Positions 1 through 8,532 of a stretch of DNA of 62,500 nucleotides are shown piece by piece. A model generated the notes under the pieces. That model did not search any database and had not been told where the DNA came from. It saw nothing but the letters and a program-made list of their open reading frames with translations. Source of the DNA: an uncultured Roseobacter sp. (lineage in GTDB: Bacteria; Pseudomonadota; Alphaproteobacteria; Rhodobacterales; Rhodobacteraceae); assembly GCA_947488305.1 (NCBI GenBank), contig CANKZM010000004.1:1-62500 (forward strand), in the 5' to 3' direction. The translations under genes were made by a program, and so were the position numbers. The number at the start of each line of letters is the position of its first letter. Position 1 is the stretch's first letter.

Positions 1-71
1 ACCGCGCTTACCCTGCGCTTACCTGAAGTGAGCGTCAGATCCAAGATCGACTTGTAAGTCTTTGAAAGCAG

Positions 72-147
72 TGGTGAGCCGTGCAGGATTCGAACCTGCG
101 ACCCACTGATTAAAAGTCAGTTGCTCTACCAACTGAGCTAACGGCCC
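72..147 (-). tRNA. tRNA-Lys (anticodon TTT)
   Basis: Read on the minus strand, this 76-nt stretch folds as a complete tRNA. It has a 7-bp acceptor stem starting GGGCCGT, a D arm with GCTCAGTTGGTAGAGC, an anticodon loop CTTTTAA giving anticodon TTT, a T arm with GGTTCGAATCC, and an encoded CCA end. The product is tRNA-Lys. It stands alone, divergent from dapF, and no other tRNA lies next to it inside the window. Confidence 0.96.
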
Positions 148-244
148 ACTAGGGCGCTTACTTAGAAAGGTGCTGAGGGCGGGTCAAGCCCCAAATAACC
201 GTTTTTGCAGAGACATACTGGATAGTCTCGTTGCTTGGCATTAT

Positions 245-1087
245 ATGGCAGCAATGCGCGGAAACGACGATACCTCGGTGCCCTTTATGAAGATGCATGG
301 GCTGGGCAACGACTTTGTCGTTATCGATGCGCGTGCCCACTCGATTGATGTCTCTCCGACCTTGGCAACAGCATTAGGAGACCGCCACCGAGGTGTTGGA
401 TTTGATCAGCTGGCAGTAATTTCGGACGGCCCCGAATTTGTGCACCTGACATTCTATAATTCTGACGGAAGCCTTTCTTCTGCATGCGGAAACGCGACAC
501 GCTGCATCGCCCGTCATCTTATGGATCAAACCGCAGAGAAAACGATAAAACTCTCAACTGAACGGGGGGTATTGCACGCGATCGACGTGGGGAATGGCCT
601 GACATCCGTGAACATGGGCACGCCGCAACTGAATTGGCAGGAGATTCCACTGGCCTCCGAAATGGACAGCTTGGAATTGCCAATTGAGGGTGCGCCAACC
701 GCAACCGGGATGGGCAACCCGCACTGTACTTTCTTTGTGCAGGACCTGTCCGACGTGGACGTTCCTGCCATCGGCGCATTACACGAACATCACCCGCTCT
801 TTCCGGAGCGCACGAACGTCCAGGTTGCACAAATTGTGGGACCTGATCATATCCGCATGCGTGTTTGGGAACGCGGGGTAGGTATGACATTGGCTTCGGG
901 CTCTTCAAGCTGCGCCGTTGCCGTAGCCGCTGCGCGACGCGGGCTGACATCGCGCGACGTGCGGCTGGATCTGGACGGAGGAAGCCTTTCGGTAAGCTGG
1001 AAGGACGACGGCGTTTGGATGACCGGCCCCACCCGGCATGTGTTCTCGGGCACGCTCACCCCGGAATTTCTGGACGAGATTTCATGA
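245..1087 (+). CDS. dapF: diaminopimelate epimerase
   Basis: DapF converts LL- to meso-diaminopimelate in lysine and peptidoglycan synthesis. The protein (about 280 residues) opens with the family motif MHGLGNDFVVID and carries the first catalytic cysteine in SACGNATRC (Cys81 from this start). The second half ends in WERGVGMTLASGSSSC. The position of the second catalytic cysteine (Cys217 of E. coli, in QACGSGAC) reads Ser218 here, with a Cys five residues later. The frame is open from 170, and ATGs at 245, 254 and 287 are all possible. I chose 245 because relatives have a short extension before MHGLGNDF, but no start has a strong ribosome binding site. The stop overlaps the next gene as ATGA, which implies translational coupling. 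The family call is firm; full epimerase activity is less certain because of the Ser. Confidence 0.92.
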   Translation: MAAMRGNDDTSVPFMKMHGLGNDFVVIDARAHSIDVSPTLATALGDRHRGVGFDQLAVISDGPEFVHLTFYNSDGSLSSACGNATRCIARHLMDQTAEKTIKLSTERGVLHAIDVGNGLTSVNMGTPQLNWQEIPLASEMDSLELPIEGAPTATGMGNPHCTFFVQDLSDVDVPAIGALHEHHPLFPERTNVQVAQIVGPDHIRMRVWERGVGMTLASGSSSCAVAVAAARRGLTSRDVRLDLDGGSLSVSWKDDGVWMTGPTRHVFSGTLTPEFLDEIS

Positions 1088-2337
1088 ACGCTCCAAAATT
1101 TACCACTTTGGGCTGTCGTCTGAATGCGTACGAGACAGAAGCCATGAAAGAGCTCGCTGCGGACGCACACCTGGACAACGCCGTTGTAGTAAACACCTGC
1201 GCTGTCACAGCAGAAGCCGTCCGTAAAGCGCGCAGCACCATTCGGAAACTGCGCCGCGAGAACCCCGATGCCCGTTTGATCGTGACTGGCTGTGCCGCCC
1301 AAACCGAACCGGACACTTTCACAGGGATGGAGGAAGTAGACGCGGTCATCGGCAATATCGAAAAAATGCAGAGTGGAACATGGCGGGGGCTGGCTGCTGA
1401 TTTCATCGGAAAGAGCGAAGCCGTTCAAGTAGACGATATCATGTCCGTGACCGAAACCGCGGGTCACCTGATTGACGGTTTCGGGACCCGCAGCCGGGCT
1501 TATGTGCAGGTTCAAAACGGGTGCGACCACCGCTGTACGTTCTGCATCATCCCTTACGGCCGTGGCAATTCCAGGTCTGTTCCGGCTGGCGTTGTCGTGG
1601 AGCAGATCAAACGACTGGTCGACAAGGGTTTCAATGAAGTTGTCCTGACCGGTGTGGACCTGACAAGCTGGGGGGCGGATCTTCCTGCGTCGCCAAGATT
1701 GGGTGATCTCGTAATGCGAATCCTGAAGCTGGTGCCAGATTTGCCTCGGCTTCGCATCAGTTCGATTGACAGTATCGAGGTCGATGAAAACCTGATGGAG
1801 GCGATCGCCACTGAAAAGAGGTTGATGCCTCATCTGCATCTGTCGCTGCAACATGGCGACGACATGATCCTCAAACGCATGAAACGCCGGCATCTGCGGC
1901 AGGATGCAGTTCAGTTCACTCAAGAAGCGCTGCGCTTGCGCCCAGAGATGACCTTTGGCGCCGACATCATTGCTGGCTTTCCGACAGAGACTGAAGCGAT
2001 GTTTGAAAATGCTCTCAATCTGGTGGAAGAATGCAACCTCACCTGGCTACATGTCTTCCCCTATTCCGCAAGAAAGGGAACTCCAGCCGCGCGCATGCCA
2101 GAGGTTGCGGGCCCCGTGATCAAGCAACGTGCTGCCCGATTGAGGGATGCCGGCCGTCGACAAGTCTCCAAACACCTCGCGGAGCAAGTGGGGAAAACGC
2201 ATAGGGTCTTGATGGAAAGCCCGACATTGGGCCGAACAGAGCAGTTTACTCAAGTGCACCTTGCAAAACCCCGCCCGGAAGGAGCCATTGTTTCAGTAAA
2301 AATAACTGGAGCGAACGACGAGACGCTCATTGCCTGA
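1084..2337 (+). CDS. mtaB: tRNA t6A37 methylthiotransferase (MtaB type)
   Basis: This is a radical-SAM methylthiotransferase of 417 residues. By family it adds the 2-methylthio group to N6-threonylcarbamoyl-adenosine 37 of tRNA. The N-terminal domain has three iron-sulfur cysteines in TLGCRLNAYE, VVNTCAVTAEA and VTGCAAQ. The radical-SAM cluster motif CDHRCTFCIIPYGRG follows, and then a short TRAM-like tail. TLGCRLN and the overall length fit the MtaB branch better than MiaB or RimO. The start at 1084 overlaps the dapF stop by four bases, and this pairing of dapF with mtaB is common in Rhodobacteraceae. Confidence 0.92.
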   Translation: MNAPKFTTLGCRLNAYETEAMKELAADAHLDNAVVVNTCAVTAEAVRKARSTIRKLRRENPDARLIVTGCAAQTEPDTFTGMEEVDAVIGNIEKMQSGTWRGLAADFIGKSEAVQVDDIMSVTETAGHLIDGFGTRSRAYVQVQNGCDHRCTFCIIPYGRGNSRSVPAGVVVEQIKRLVDKGFNEVVLTGVDLTSWGADLPASPRLGDLVMRILKLVPDLPRLRISSIDSIEVDENLMEAIATEKRLMPHLHLSLQHGDDMILKRMKRRHLRQDAVQFTQEALRLRPEMTFGADIIAGFPTETEAMFENALNLVEECNLTWLHVFPYSARKGTPAARMPEVAGPVIKQRAARLRDAGRRQVSKHLAEQVGKTHRVLMESPTLGRTEQFTQVHLAKPRPEGAIVSVKITGANDETLIA

Positions 2338-2686
2338 GAATAACCTTTCACAATCGCTGCGCGAATTCCCGTGACAAACCCACGCATTAGCCGATAACCT
2401 GAGTAACACTGGGGGGACTAAAGTGTGAATTCCATTGATCCGCGGACATCGAGATATGACCGTCGCTCAAGACATGGGGGCGTGGTCGGGGGTGATGTAC
2501 TTGTTTCTGCCACCTTGTTTGACCACTACAAATCCCGGATACATCCATCTGGTCGTTCTGAGCAGGCGTTATCTGGCCAGTTGTTAACCAACACCACGCG
2601 GCGGGACTTTCGTCGCGCTGCGTTCTGCCACACCTTTAACGATACCGTTGGAACGAGGGGACCGAATACCCTGGGGATAAGAAAAA
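2338..2686. other. intergenic region upstream of the Crp/Fnr gene
   Basis: These 349 bases lie between mtaB and the Crp/Fnr-family gene. A plus-strand open frame runs from 2425 to 2694 and a 43-codon one begins at 2456. Neither has a ribosome binding site or a recognisable product, so I call no gene. The stretch presumably holds the promoter of the regulator. I see a half-site TGTGA near 2433 but no full palindrome and no clear terminator for mtaB. Confidence 0.4.
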
Positions 2687-3361
2687 ATGGATAGTTCAGA
2701 GCTACCAAAGACCGGCTTTCTCGCACATGCATCAAGCGATCTCGCAGATTTGCTGGATTCGGTCGCGACAGAAGTCGAGCTTGATGAGGGAGAAGTCCTG
2801 TTTGAACAGGGTGACGTTGGTGATGCGCTCTATGCAATCATGACCGGTGCGTTGGAATTCAGCATCTTGTCGCGTGAGGGCCGAAAACTTTCTTTGGACG
2901 TGATGCGCCCTGGTGCGTTGTTCGGTGAGATCGCTCTGTTTGATCCCGGCGTACGGACCGCAACCGTGACCGCTTTACAGCCATCCCGCGTGCGGGGCGT
3001 GAAGAACGCGGATATTCTGGCGGCTATTCGTAAGAAACCCGAATTGGGCATCGACCTGATCCAGCTTGCCGGAGAGCGTATGCGCTGGATGAGCAGCCAA
3101 TTGAACGAGCAGGTTTTCCTGCCGATGCCAGCGCGTCTTGCGCGCAAGATCCTTTATCTCACCGTAGATGGAACCGGCCATCTGTCGCTGCTTACCTTGT
3201 CTCAGGCCGAGTTGGCCGAATTTGTCGGCGCGACTCGGGAAGCGGTGTCAAAGACACTTTCCTTGTGGAAACGTGCTGGCGTTATTGACGCGACACGTGG
3301 TGGTGTTCGGGTGCTGGATCGCAATGCGCTACAAGTAATGGCAGATCTGCACCAAATTTAA
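2687..3361 (+). CDS. Crp/Fnr-family transcriptional regulator
   Basis: The product (224 residues) has the Crp/Fnr layout. A cyclic-nucleotide-binding-like beta roll spans about residues 15-125, with GEVLFEQGDVGDALYAI and the GALFGEIALFDPGVRTATVTA phosphate-binding-cassette region. A dimerisation helix comes next, then a winged HTH (about 165-215) with LTLSQAELAEFVGATREAVSKTL as recognition core. The cassette retains GEIAL and RTATV, so cAMP-like effector binding is possible. There is no N-terminal cysteine set, so it is not an oxygen-sensing FNR. Two perfect TGTGA-N6-TCACA palindromes follow within 400 bases, suggesting local or self control. The target set is unknown. Confidence 0.88.
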   Translation: MDSSELPKTGFLAHASSDLADLLDSVATEVELDEGEVLFEQGDVGDALYAIMTGALEFSILSREGRKLSLDVMRPGALFGEIALFDPGVRTATVTALQPSRVRGVKNADILAAIRKKPELGIDLIQLAGERMRWMSSQLNEQVFLPMPARLARKILYLTVDGTGHLSLLTLSQAELAEFVGATREAVSKTLSLWKRAGVIDATRGGVRVLDRNALQVMADLHQI

Positions 3362-3369
3362 CCTTTACA

Positions 3370-3385
3370 TGTGAAACGCTTCACA
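3370..3385. promoter_or_regulatory. CRP-type palindrome 1
   Basis: TGTGAAACGCTTCACA reads TGTGA-N6-TCACA, an exact match to the symmetric CRP consensus. It lies eight bases past the stop of the Crp/Fnr-family gene and about 100 bases before the start of the 49-residue ORF. The assignment to the neighbouring regulator is inference from proximity. Confidence 0.6.
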
Positions 3386-3484
3386 GACTGCGATTCGTTT
3401 TTCGTGCAAATTGAGGTCATTAAAGACGTAAAGTCTCTCCTCAAACCCCCTGAACGGGGACGGCACGTAAAAGGAATTATAGTC

Positions 3485-3634
3485 ATGGACAGTAAACCCA
3501 AACCTCAACCCGTAGAGCCAAAAACCTCTGGGAAACCATCGCCGGTCAAGGCGGTTCTTTCCTGGCTCATCGAGGCGGATCGCGAGTTTCGCGTCGCACA
3601 ATCCATGGTCAACGACACGCACAACAAACTGTGA
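3485..3634 (+). CDS. small hypothetical protein, 49 residues
   Basis: The frame starts with MDSKPKPQPVEPK and ends VNDTHNKL. It has a Lys/Pro-rich, probably disordered N-terminal third and an amphipathic C-terminal helix with KAVLSWLIEADREF. AAAAGGAATT sits at a fitting distance before the ATG, which is the main reason to believe it. A seven-base-pair hairpin follows the stop directly. I recognise no family and see no cysteines, signal peptide or membrane segment. It may be expressed from the segment carrying the CRP-type palindrome just upstream. Confidence 0.5.
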   Translation: MDSKPKPQPVEPKTSGKPSPVKAVLSWLIEADREFRVAQSMVNDTHNKL

Positions 3635-3635
3635 A

Positions 3636-3653
3636 ACAGGATCGGTATCCTGT
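3636..3653 (+). terminator. hairpin after the small ORF
   Basis: ACAGGAT, loop CGGT, ATCCTGT forms a perfect 7-bp stem starting right after the stop codon at 3634. No T-run follows, so it is a weak or Rho-assisted terminator at best. Confidence 0.35.
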
Positions 3654-3736
3654 CGTGAAGCTTCAGCAATTACAGCTGGCCCTTTGCGCCAATACCGATA
3701 AAACGCGATCAAGTTTCACAGATTTTCGTGCCCTTA

Positions 3737-3752
3737 TGTGAACAAGATCACA
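3737..3752. promoter_or_regulatory. CRP-type palindrome 2
   Basis: TGTGAACAAGATCACA is a second exact TGTGA-N6-TCACA site, 367 bases after the first. It lies about 200 bases upstream of the candidate small RNA start. The surrounding sequence (3720-3800) is clearly richer in A and T than the flanking genes, as expected of a promoter region. Confidence 0.55.
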
Positions 3753-3939
3753 GACTGAGAATCGACCATTGGTTAATTTGAAGTTATTGTAGTGACCGGT
3801 AATTAGTAATTGTAACCACTTCGTGGAAACTTTAGGCGGTAATGAGTGTGATATTTCAGGCAAAGAACGGGAATTGAAGTGTTGGCCGCAGCGCAAGTTG
3901 CAATAGGTTGACGCAGACATGAACCTTCTTATTTCGACT

Positions 3940-4027
3940 CTCCCCAGGGTCTGTCATTAGCCTCAATTCTTAGAGGTGCAGACGAATAACCCCCCGAGCA
4001 GCTCGTACTCGGGGGGTTATTTTTTTC
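3940..4027 (+). ncRNA. candidate small RNA with its own terminator
   Basis: A possible -35 TTGACG (3908-3913) is followed after about 16 bases by the AT-rich TATTTC. This puts a start near 3940, with a 5' end CTCTCCCC that could pair with Shine-Dalgarno sequences. Inside, GTCTG...CAGAC encloses CCTC...GAGG as a stem-loop. The transcript would end in the strong hairpin at 3986-4019 with a T-run. The T-run is on the plus strand, and no nearby plus-strand protein gene reads directly into it, which is why I suspect a separate RNA. It matches no family I know. The alternative is that the hairpin only ends the small-ORF transcript or insulates petC. Confidence 0.4.
3986..4026 (+). terminator. strong intrinsic terminator downstream of petC
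   Basis: ATAACCCCCCGAG pairs perfectly with CTCGGGGGGTTAT across a nine-base loop, followed by TTTTTTT on the plus strand. On the minus strand the same stem could also stop the petABC transcript, though the tail there (TTATTCG) is poorer in T. Confidence 0.85.
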
Positions 4028-4044
4028 ACATTATTCAGGGTGGG

Positions 4045-4833
4045 TCAGGCTGTCTTTTTGCCTTTGACCGGCGCCCAGATGCGCTTGTTTGTGAGATAGA
4101 GCAAAACAGACAAGATCGTCAGGAACAAAACCCCGACAAACCCGGCTTGCTTACGCGCCATCATCTTGGGCTCTGCTGTCCACATCAGGAAGGCTGCAAC
4201 GTCTTCCGACAAATGATGAAGATCGTTTGCATGGCCGTCGGCATACTCAACCAATTCATCATCAAGTGGCGGCGCCATGGCAATCCATCCGCCCGGGAAC
4301 GCCTTATTCTCGTACAGGGTGGTGCCTGCTTCTTCCTTTTCTTCGCCAGTATAGCCGGTGAGCAGGGACGCGATATACTCAGGTCCGCCGATGCCCTTGA
4401 AGAACTGGTTGATACCGAGGCCATAAGGACCGTGGAAACCTGCACGTGCCTTTGCCATGAGGCTCAGGTCGGGCGCGTTTTCCAATCCGGACTCACCGAA
4501 ATGGTCAGACGGAATAGCCGTGCGGAAATCATCCAGCTCGGGGTCGAATACTTCGAACTGAGCAGCGTAGGCGCGCACCTGATCTTCCGGCATACCCACG
4601 CCACCGTCTTCAGACAGCGAACGGTACGGTACAAACTTTAGCCCGTGACACGCGGCACAGACTTCGGTGTAGACCTGCAAACCGCGTTGTAGCTGGTTTT
4701 GGTCATACTTGCCAAATGGACCTTCGAACGAAAAGTCAAAGTCCTCGATGTGCGTGTCATATGCGCCTGCTGCCAGACCCGCTGTCGCCAGCCCGAAAGC
4801 AGCGACAGCACTAAGTGTAAGTGTTCTGAACAT
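4045..4833 (-). CDS. petC: cytochrome c1 of the bc1 complex
   Basis: This subunit carries electrons from the Rieske protein to soluble or membrane cytochrome c. The 262-residue precursor has a Sec signal peptide ending near LAAGA (about residue 23). The heme c motif is CAACH (59-63). The likely axial Met is in WIAMAPPL (Met187), and a C-terminal membrane anchor spans about 228-250, ending in KGKKTA. It is the last gene of petABC, 14 bases after petB. Confidence 0.96.
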   Translation of the reverse strand: MFRTLTLSAVAAFGLATAGLAAGAYDTHIEDFDFSFEGPFGKYDQNQLQRGLQVYTEVCAACHGLKFVPYRSLSEDGGVGMPEDQVRAYAAQFEVFDPELDDFRTAIPSDHFGESGLENAPDLSLMAKARAGFHGPYGLGINQFFKGIGGPEYIASLLTGYTGEEKEEAGTTLYENKAFPGGWIAMAPPLDDELVEYADGHANDLHHLSEDVAAFLMWTAEPKMMARKQAGFVGVLFLTILSVLLYLTNKRIWAPVKGKKTA

Positions 4834-4847
4834 GATCTGACGTTCCT

Positions 4848-6176
4848 TTATTCAGCAGGCGTTGCTTCGGTAGACTTCGGGTAGTGCTCCGTGAAGTCTT
4901 CCTCGATGGTTGCCGGGCGAGCCAGAGGCTTCTCGATCACGCCCATCAAGGGCAGGATGATCAGGAAGTAAGCGAACCAGTAGGCAGATCCGATCAAAGC
5001 GATAATCGGATAGATGCCTTCTGCCGGCATCGCGCCAACCCACATCAGAACGAAGAAGTTGAACACGAAGATCCAGAACCACCACTTCAGCATCGGGCGA
5101 TACCGGGCAGAGCGGATCGACGAGGTGTCGAGCCAGGGCACCAGCGCCATAACTGCGATCGAGCCGAACATAGCAAGGACACCGAAGAACTTCGCATCTA
5201 CGATGCCACCGGTGATGAACGACGCCAATTGCACCGCCCAGACCGTGTCGTCAAAGGCCCGCAGGATCGCGTAGAAGGGCAGGAAGTACCATTCCGGCAC
5301 GATGTGCGCGGGCGTCGCCAGAGCGTTTGCTTCGATGTAGTTATCCGGGTGGCCAAGATAGTTCGGCATGAACCCTACGACCGCAAAGAACACTGCAAGG
5401 ATAACCGCCAGCGCGAACAAATCCTTGATCACGAAATACGGCCAGAACGACAGCGTGTCTTTTTCGGCTTCTTCCTTGGACGTCCGACGCACTTCAACAC
5501 CTGTCGGGTTGTTGTTCCCCGTGGTGTGGAAGGCCCAGATGTGCACGATTACCAGCCCCAGAATGACGAAGGGTAGCAGGTAGTGCAGCGAGAAGAAGCG
5601 GTTCAGCGTGGCGTTATCCACCGCTGGTCCACCCAGCAACCACGTCTGCAGCGCCTCTCCAACAAAAGGAATAGCACCGAAGAGACCAGTGATAACGGTC
5701 GCACCCCAGAAGGACATCTGACCCCATGGCAGAACGTAGCCCATGAAGGCCGTGCCCATCATCAGCAAGTAGATCAGCATACCAATGATCCACGTAATCT
5801 CACGCGGCGCCTTGTAAGACCCGTAGTAGAGACCCCGGAAAATATGGGCATAGACGGCCACGAAGAACAAAGACGCCCCGTTTTGGTGCATATACCGCAG
5901 CATATAGCCGCCGTTCACGTTACGCATGATGTGCTCAACGGAAGAAAAGGCGTAGTCTACGTGAGGCGTGTAATGCATCACCAGAACGATGCCGGTAACG
6001 ATTTGCAGCACCAGCACAAACGTCAGCACGATGCCCCAAATCCACATCCAGTTCAGGTTTTTTGGCGTGGGGATCATCAGCGTGTCGTACATCAGGCCGA
6101 GGATCGGCAACCGTTTGGCAAGACCTTTTTCCCAGTCAGCCTTCGGTTCATAATGGTCGTGAGGAATTCCAGACAT
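4848..6176 (-). CDS. petB: cytochrome b of the bc1 complex
   Basis: This is the quinol-oxidising core of complex III, a 442-residue membrane protein. It shows the [19 protein letters not shown] region, four heme-b histidines in the B and D helices, the Qo motif PEWYFLPF, and WVLPWGQ-like [13 protein letters not shown]. It is full length like Rhodobacter FbcB, not split as in b6f. AAGGGAGA lies just before the ATG. It sits between petA (11 bases upstream) and petC in one minus-strand operon. Confidence 0.97.
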   Translation of the reverse strand: MSGIPHDHYEPKADWEKGLAKRLPILGLMYDTLMIPTPKNLNWMWIWGIVLTFVLVLQIVTGIVLVMHYTPHVDYAFSSVEHIMRNVNGGYMLRYMHQNGASLFFVAVYAHIFRGLYYGSYKAPREITWIIGMLIYLLMMGTAFMGYVLPWGQMSFWGATVITGLFGAIPFVGEALQTWLLGGPAVDNATLNRFFSLHYLLPFVILGLVIVHIWAFHTTGNNNPTGVEVRRTSKEEAEKDTLSFWPYFVIKDLFALAVILAVFFAVVGFMPNYLGHPDNYIEANALATPAHIVPEWYFLPFYAILRAFDDTVWAVQLASFITGGIVDAKFFGVLAMFGSIAVMALVPWLDTSSIRSARYRPMLKWWFWIFVFNFFVLMWVGAMPAEGIYPIIALIGSAYWFAYFLIILPLMGVIEKPLARPATIEEDFTEHYPKSTEATPAE

Positions 6177-6187
6177 GAATGTCTCCC

Positions 6188-6748
6188 TTAACCGAGTTGG
6201 ATCGTGGACTCGTCCACGAATACAGCCGTAGGCACCGGCAGGTTAGTGGGCGCTGGTCCTTTGCGGATCCGACCCGATGTGTCGTAGTGAGAGCCATGGC
6301 AGGGGCAGAACCAGCCGCCAAAATCACCCGCGTCGCCCAAGGGAACGCAGCCAAGGTGCGTGCAGACACCCATCATGACGAGCCATTCACCAGCCTCATC
6401 CAGCGAGCGGTTTTCGTCTGCAGCATCGGCTCCAGCCGGAAGATTGGCGTTTTCGGCAGATTGATCCGGAAGATCCGAGACTTCTACGTCACGCGCGGCA
6501 CTGATTTCTTCTTCTGTGCGGCGGCGAATGAATACGGGCTTGCCCAACCATTTCACGGTGAGCTGTGTGCCCGGTTCCAAACCACTGACATCGACCCGAA
6601 TGGACGACAAGGCCAATACGTCGGCCGAAGGGTTCATCTGGTTGACCAGTGGCCAGACTGCGGCTCCTGTCGCTATCGCACCCGCTCCGGCCGTAGCGTA
6701 GTAGAGGAAGTCTCGCCGGTTGCCTTCGTGTTCTTCTGCGTGGGACAA
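6188..6748 (-). CDS. petA: Rieske iron-sulfur subunit of the bc1 complex
   Basis: The 186-residue protein carries the [2Fe-2S] cluster that takes the first electron from quinol. The cluster ligands are in CTHLGC (129-134) and CPCHGSHYD (148 onward). The N-terminus [18 protein letters not shown] is the twin-arginine signal anchor and matches Rhodobacter Rieske proteins residue for residue in pattern. The start codon is TTG at 6748, preceded by GGAG. No in-frame ATG fits, and the conserved N-terminus supports the TTG. It is the first gene of the petABC operon, with a promoter expected in 6749-6948. Confidence 0.96.
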   Translation of the reverse strand: MSHAEEHEGNRRDFLYYATAGAGAIATGAAVWPLVNQMNPSADVLALSSIRVDVSGLEPGTQLTVKWLGKPVFIRRRTEEEISAARDVEVSDLPDQSAENANLPAGADAADENRSLDEAGEWLVMMGVCTHLGCVPLGDAGDFGGWFCPCHGSHYDTSGRIRKGPAPTNLPVPTAVFVDESTIQLG

Positions 6749-6948
6749 AGGTCTACTCCATTAATAAGGCCTCACAACGGCCAATAGTGATGAGGCCACG
6801 CATTGCGCAACCTTAGCTCTGGCGGGTATTTAGCGCTGTGGGTCCTCACAGTCCAGTGACCTTGAGCGCGCAAACCGTCGCAGGTCGTTAAGCTTATTCG
6901 CAAAAAACCCGCGAAATCACCAAATATCTCGCATCTCTTTAGAAGTTG

Positions 6949-7560
6949 TCAGGTTTCAGGGGGCCTGGTCGCTTGCATAGACGGGCGCGATTCGAATTCG
7001 GCGAACCAATCCGCCAGGGCTGCATTCCCTTTGCGCCAGCCACGTGCGTCATGCCTGAAATCAAGATAGGCCAAAGCACACCCAACCGAGATATGAGCCA
7101 TCGTCAGCGGCCCCGAAAGATGGCTCATCCAGCGGGTATTCAGAACCGATGTGGCGCGGCTGACTTTTTGCCATTGTGCTTCAATCCAGCCCGGAGACTG
7201 TTCTTCTTTGGGACGAAGGCGCATCTCGTAGGACATGGAAACCGAGGAATCCATGATGCCGTCGCCGGTGGCTTCGAGGGTCAGATTTTCCCAACGTCCT
7301 TTGCCCAAAGGGTAAAGCCCACCATCAAAATGTTCGTTTAGAAAGGATGTCACCACTCGGCTATCGTAAAGGGTGACTCCGTCGTCGCGTTGCAGCGCAG
7401 GAACCCGCGCCAAGGGATTTGCCACTTGCAGCCCTTCGTCGGACGCAAAGGCCGTCGTGGTAACATTCTTCAGCGTAACGTCGTCCTGCTTGCCCATTTC
7501 ATGCAGCATAACAACAACCTTGCGCACATAAGGGGACGCAGCGGAGTGGAAAAGTATCAT
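6949..7560 (-). CDS. glutathione S-transferase family protein
   Basis: The product (203 residues) has a thioredoxin-like N-terminal domain starting MILFHSAASPYVRKVVVMLHE, with Ser/Tyr candidates for activating glutathione, and the cis-Pro segment NPLARVPAL with DSRVV for gamma-glutamyl binding. An all-helical C-terminal domain follows. I place the start at the ATG at 7560 because AGAAGG lies eight bases upstream; an in-frame GTG at 7569 is less likely. The substrate cannot be told from sequence. Confidence 0.88.
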   Translation of the reverse strand: MILFHSAASPYVRKVVVMLHEMGKQDDVTLKNVTTTAFASDEGLQVANPLARVPALQRDDGVTLYDSRVVTSFLNEHFDGGLYPLGKGRWENLTLEATGDGIMDSSVSMSYEMRLRPKEEQSPGWIEAQWQKVSRATSVLNTRWMSHLSGPLTMAHISVGCALAYLDFRHDARGWRKGNAALADWFAEFESRPSMQATRPPET

Positions 7561-7604
7561 ATCAGGCACCTTCTGGTGGTTTCAGCCAGACCCTAGCAGA
7601 GCGT

Positions 7605-8231
7605 TCAGCGCTGTCCATCTGCACCGCGCATCAAGGCGGCCAAAACATTCAGATCGACACCTTGCCCGAAGGCCTCGACGTGATCCGCAGCGCTCAGCCG
7701 CACGTCATCCGGCTTGTTTTGGTTCAGCTTCCAAGTACCGTCCACACCGGTGACCGTCATGCGACAGGGCACGATCGCACGCATCATCCTTTCCATTACA
7801 CCATCAGACATTTTTTCGGTCTTCCATGGTGTTTTTGGCAACAGACGGTTCTCGAAATGCGCAGACTGCCGGTCCAGCAGCGCGTGCAACTCCTCTTGCG
7901 GACGCTTTTCAAGCTCCCCCCGGATATGGACCGCAACATAGTTCCAGGTCGGCACCTGATCCGGCACGCCGTACCAATCGGGCGAGACATAGCTATCGGG
8001 TCCCGAAACAGCGATGGTCGCCGCGCGTGTTTCAGACAGCTGCCGCGCAATCGGATTTGATCGCACCAGGTGTAGCCATAGGGTTCGCCCATCCTCATCC
8101 AGCAAGAAAGGAATATGCGCCAGCAATGGACCTTCTGCGCCATTCACAGCCAATACGCCAAAAGCACGTTCGCGTGCATAGGCAAGGTTGTGGGCAGCTT
8201 CCTGCGTATGAAAAACCGGGTTCGGGTGCAT
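7605..8231 (-). CDS. PaiB-type FMN-binding protein (annotated as negative transcriptional regulator)
   Basis: The 208-residue protein starts MHPNPVFH, the usual opening of the FMN_bind_2/PaiB family, and has the split-barrel flavin fold. Visible family segments include LWLHLVRSNPIA and WNYVAVHIRGELE. PaiB of Bacillus was named a repressor, but the fold is that of a flavin or heme-binding oxidoreductase, so the regulator label should not be taken literally. It is divergent from the FMN riboswitch and ribH2. That neighbourhood fits a flavin link but does not prove one. Confidence 0.85.
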   Translation of the reverse strand: MHPNPVFHTQEAAHNLAYARERAFGVLAVNGAEGPLLAHIPFLLDEDGRTLWLHLVRSNPIARQLSETRAATIAVSGPDSYVSPDWYGVPDQVPTWNYVAVHIRGELEKRPQEELHALLDRQSAHFENRLLPKTPWKTEKMSDGVMERMMRAIVPCRMTVTGVDGTWKLNQNKPDDVRLSAADHVEAFGQGVDLNVLAALMRGADGQR

Positions 8232-8296
8232 CGTTTTGCCTTCGCCTTGCGTCGCTTTTGCTCTTGCAGGGTTTCACTGCAGTTGGCAACCTGTCG

Positions 8297-8449
8297 ATAT
8301 TCTCAGGGCGGGGTGAAACTCCCCACCGGCGGTATATGGGCTTGCCCCATGAGCCCGCGAGCGCAACGCGCCCATGTGACAAAGGGCGCTTGGTCAGCAG
8401 ATCCGGTGAGATGCCGGAGCCGACGGTTACAGTCCGGATGAAAGAGAAT
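8297..8449 (+). promoter_or_regulatory. FMN riboswitch (RFN element)
   Basis: The conserved RFN blocks occur in order: TATTCTCAGGGCGGGGTGAA at the 5' end, then ACTCCCCACCGGCGGTA, AGCCCGCGAGCGC, GGTCAGCAGATCCGGTGAG, GACGGTTACAGTCCGGATG, and the closing AAAGAGAAT. It precedes ribH2 by about 85 bases with no strong terminator between. GTGATC (8486-8491) can pair with GATCAC (8525-8530), which abuts the Shine-Dalgarno sequence, so control at translation is likely. Confidence 0.95.
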
Positions 8450-8532
8450 GCGGATAAACACGGGGCCTTGGCCTCGCGCTTAATCGTGATCGCCTTGGGT
8501 GGACGTGTCTGAACCATGAAAGGAGATCACAA

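Noticed and set aside
5-23. Tandem GCGCTTACC repeat next to tRNA-Lys
   Set aside because: Only two nine-base copies; no attachment-site duplication around the tRNA and no integrase in the window.
2425-2694. 89-codon plus-strand open frame before the Crp/Fnr gene
   Set aside because: No ribosome binding site, no recognisable motif, and it runs into the start of the real gene.
3773-3787. CtrA-like site TTAA-N7-TTAT
   Set aside because: One mismatch from TTAA-N7-TTAA in an AT-rich stretch; expected by chance.
7605-8231. Taking the PaiB-type protein as a true transcriptional repressor
   Set aside because: It has a split-barrel flavin fold and no DNA-binding helix-turn-helix; the regulator name is historical.
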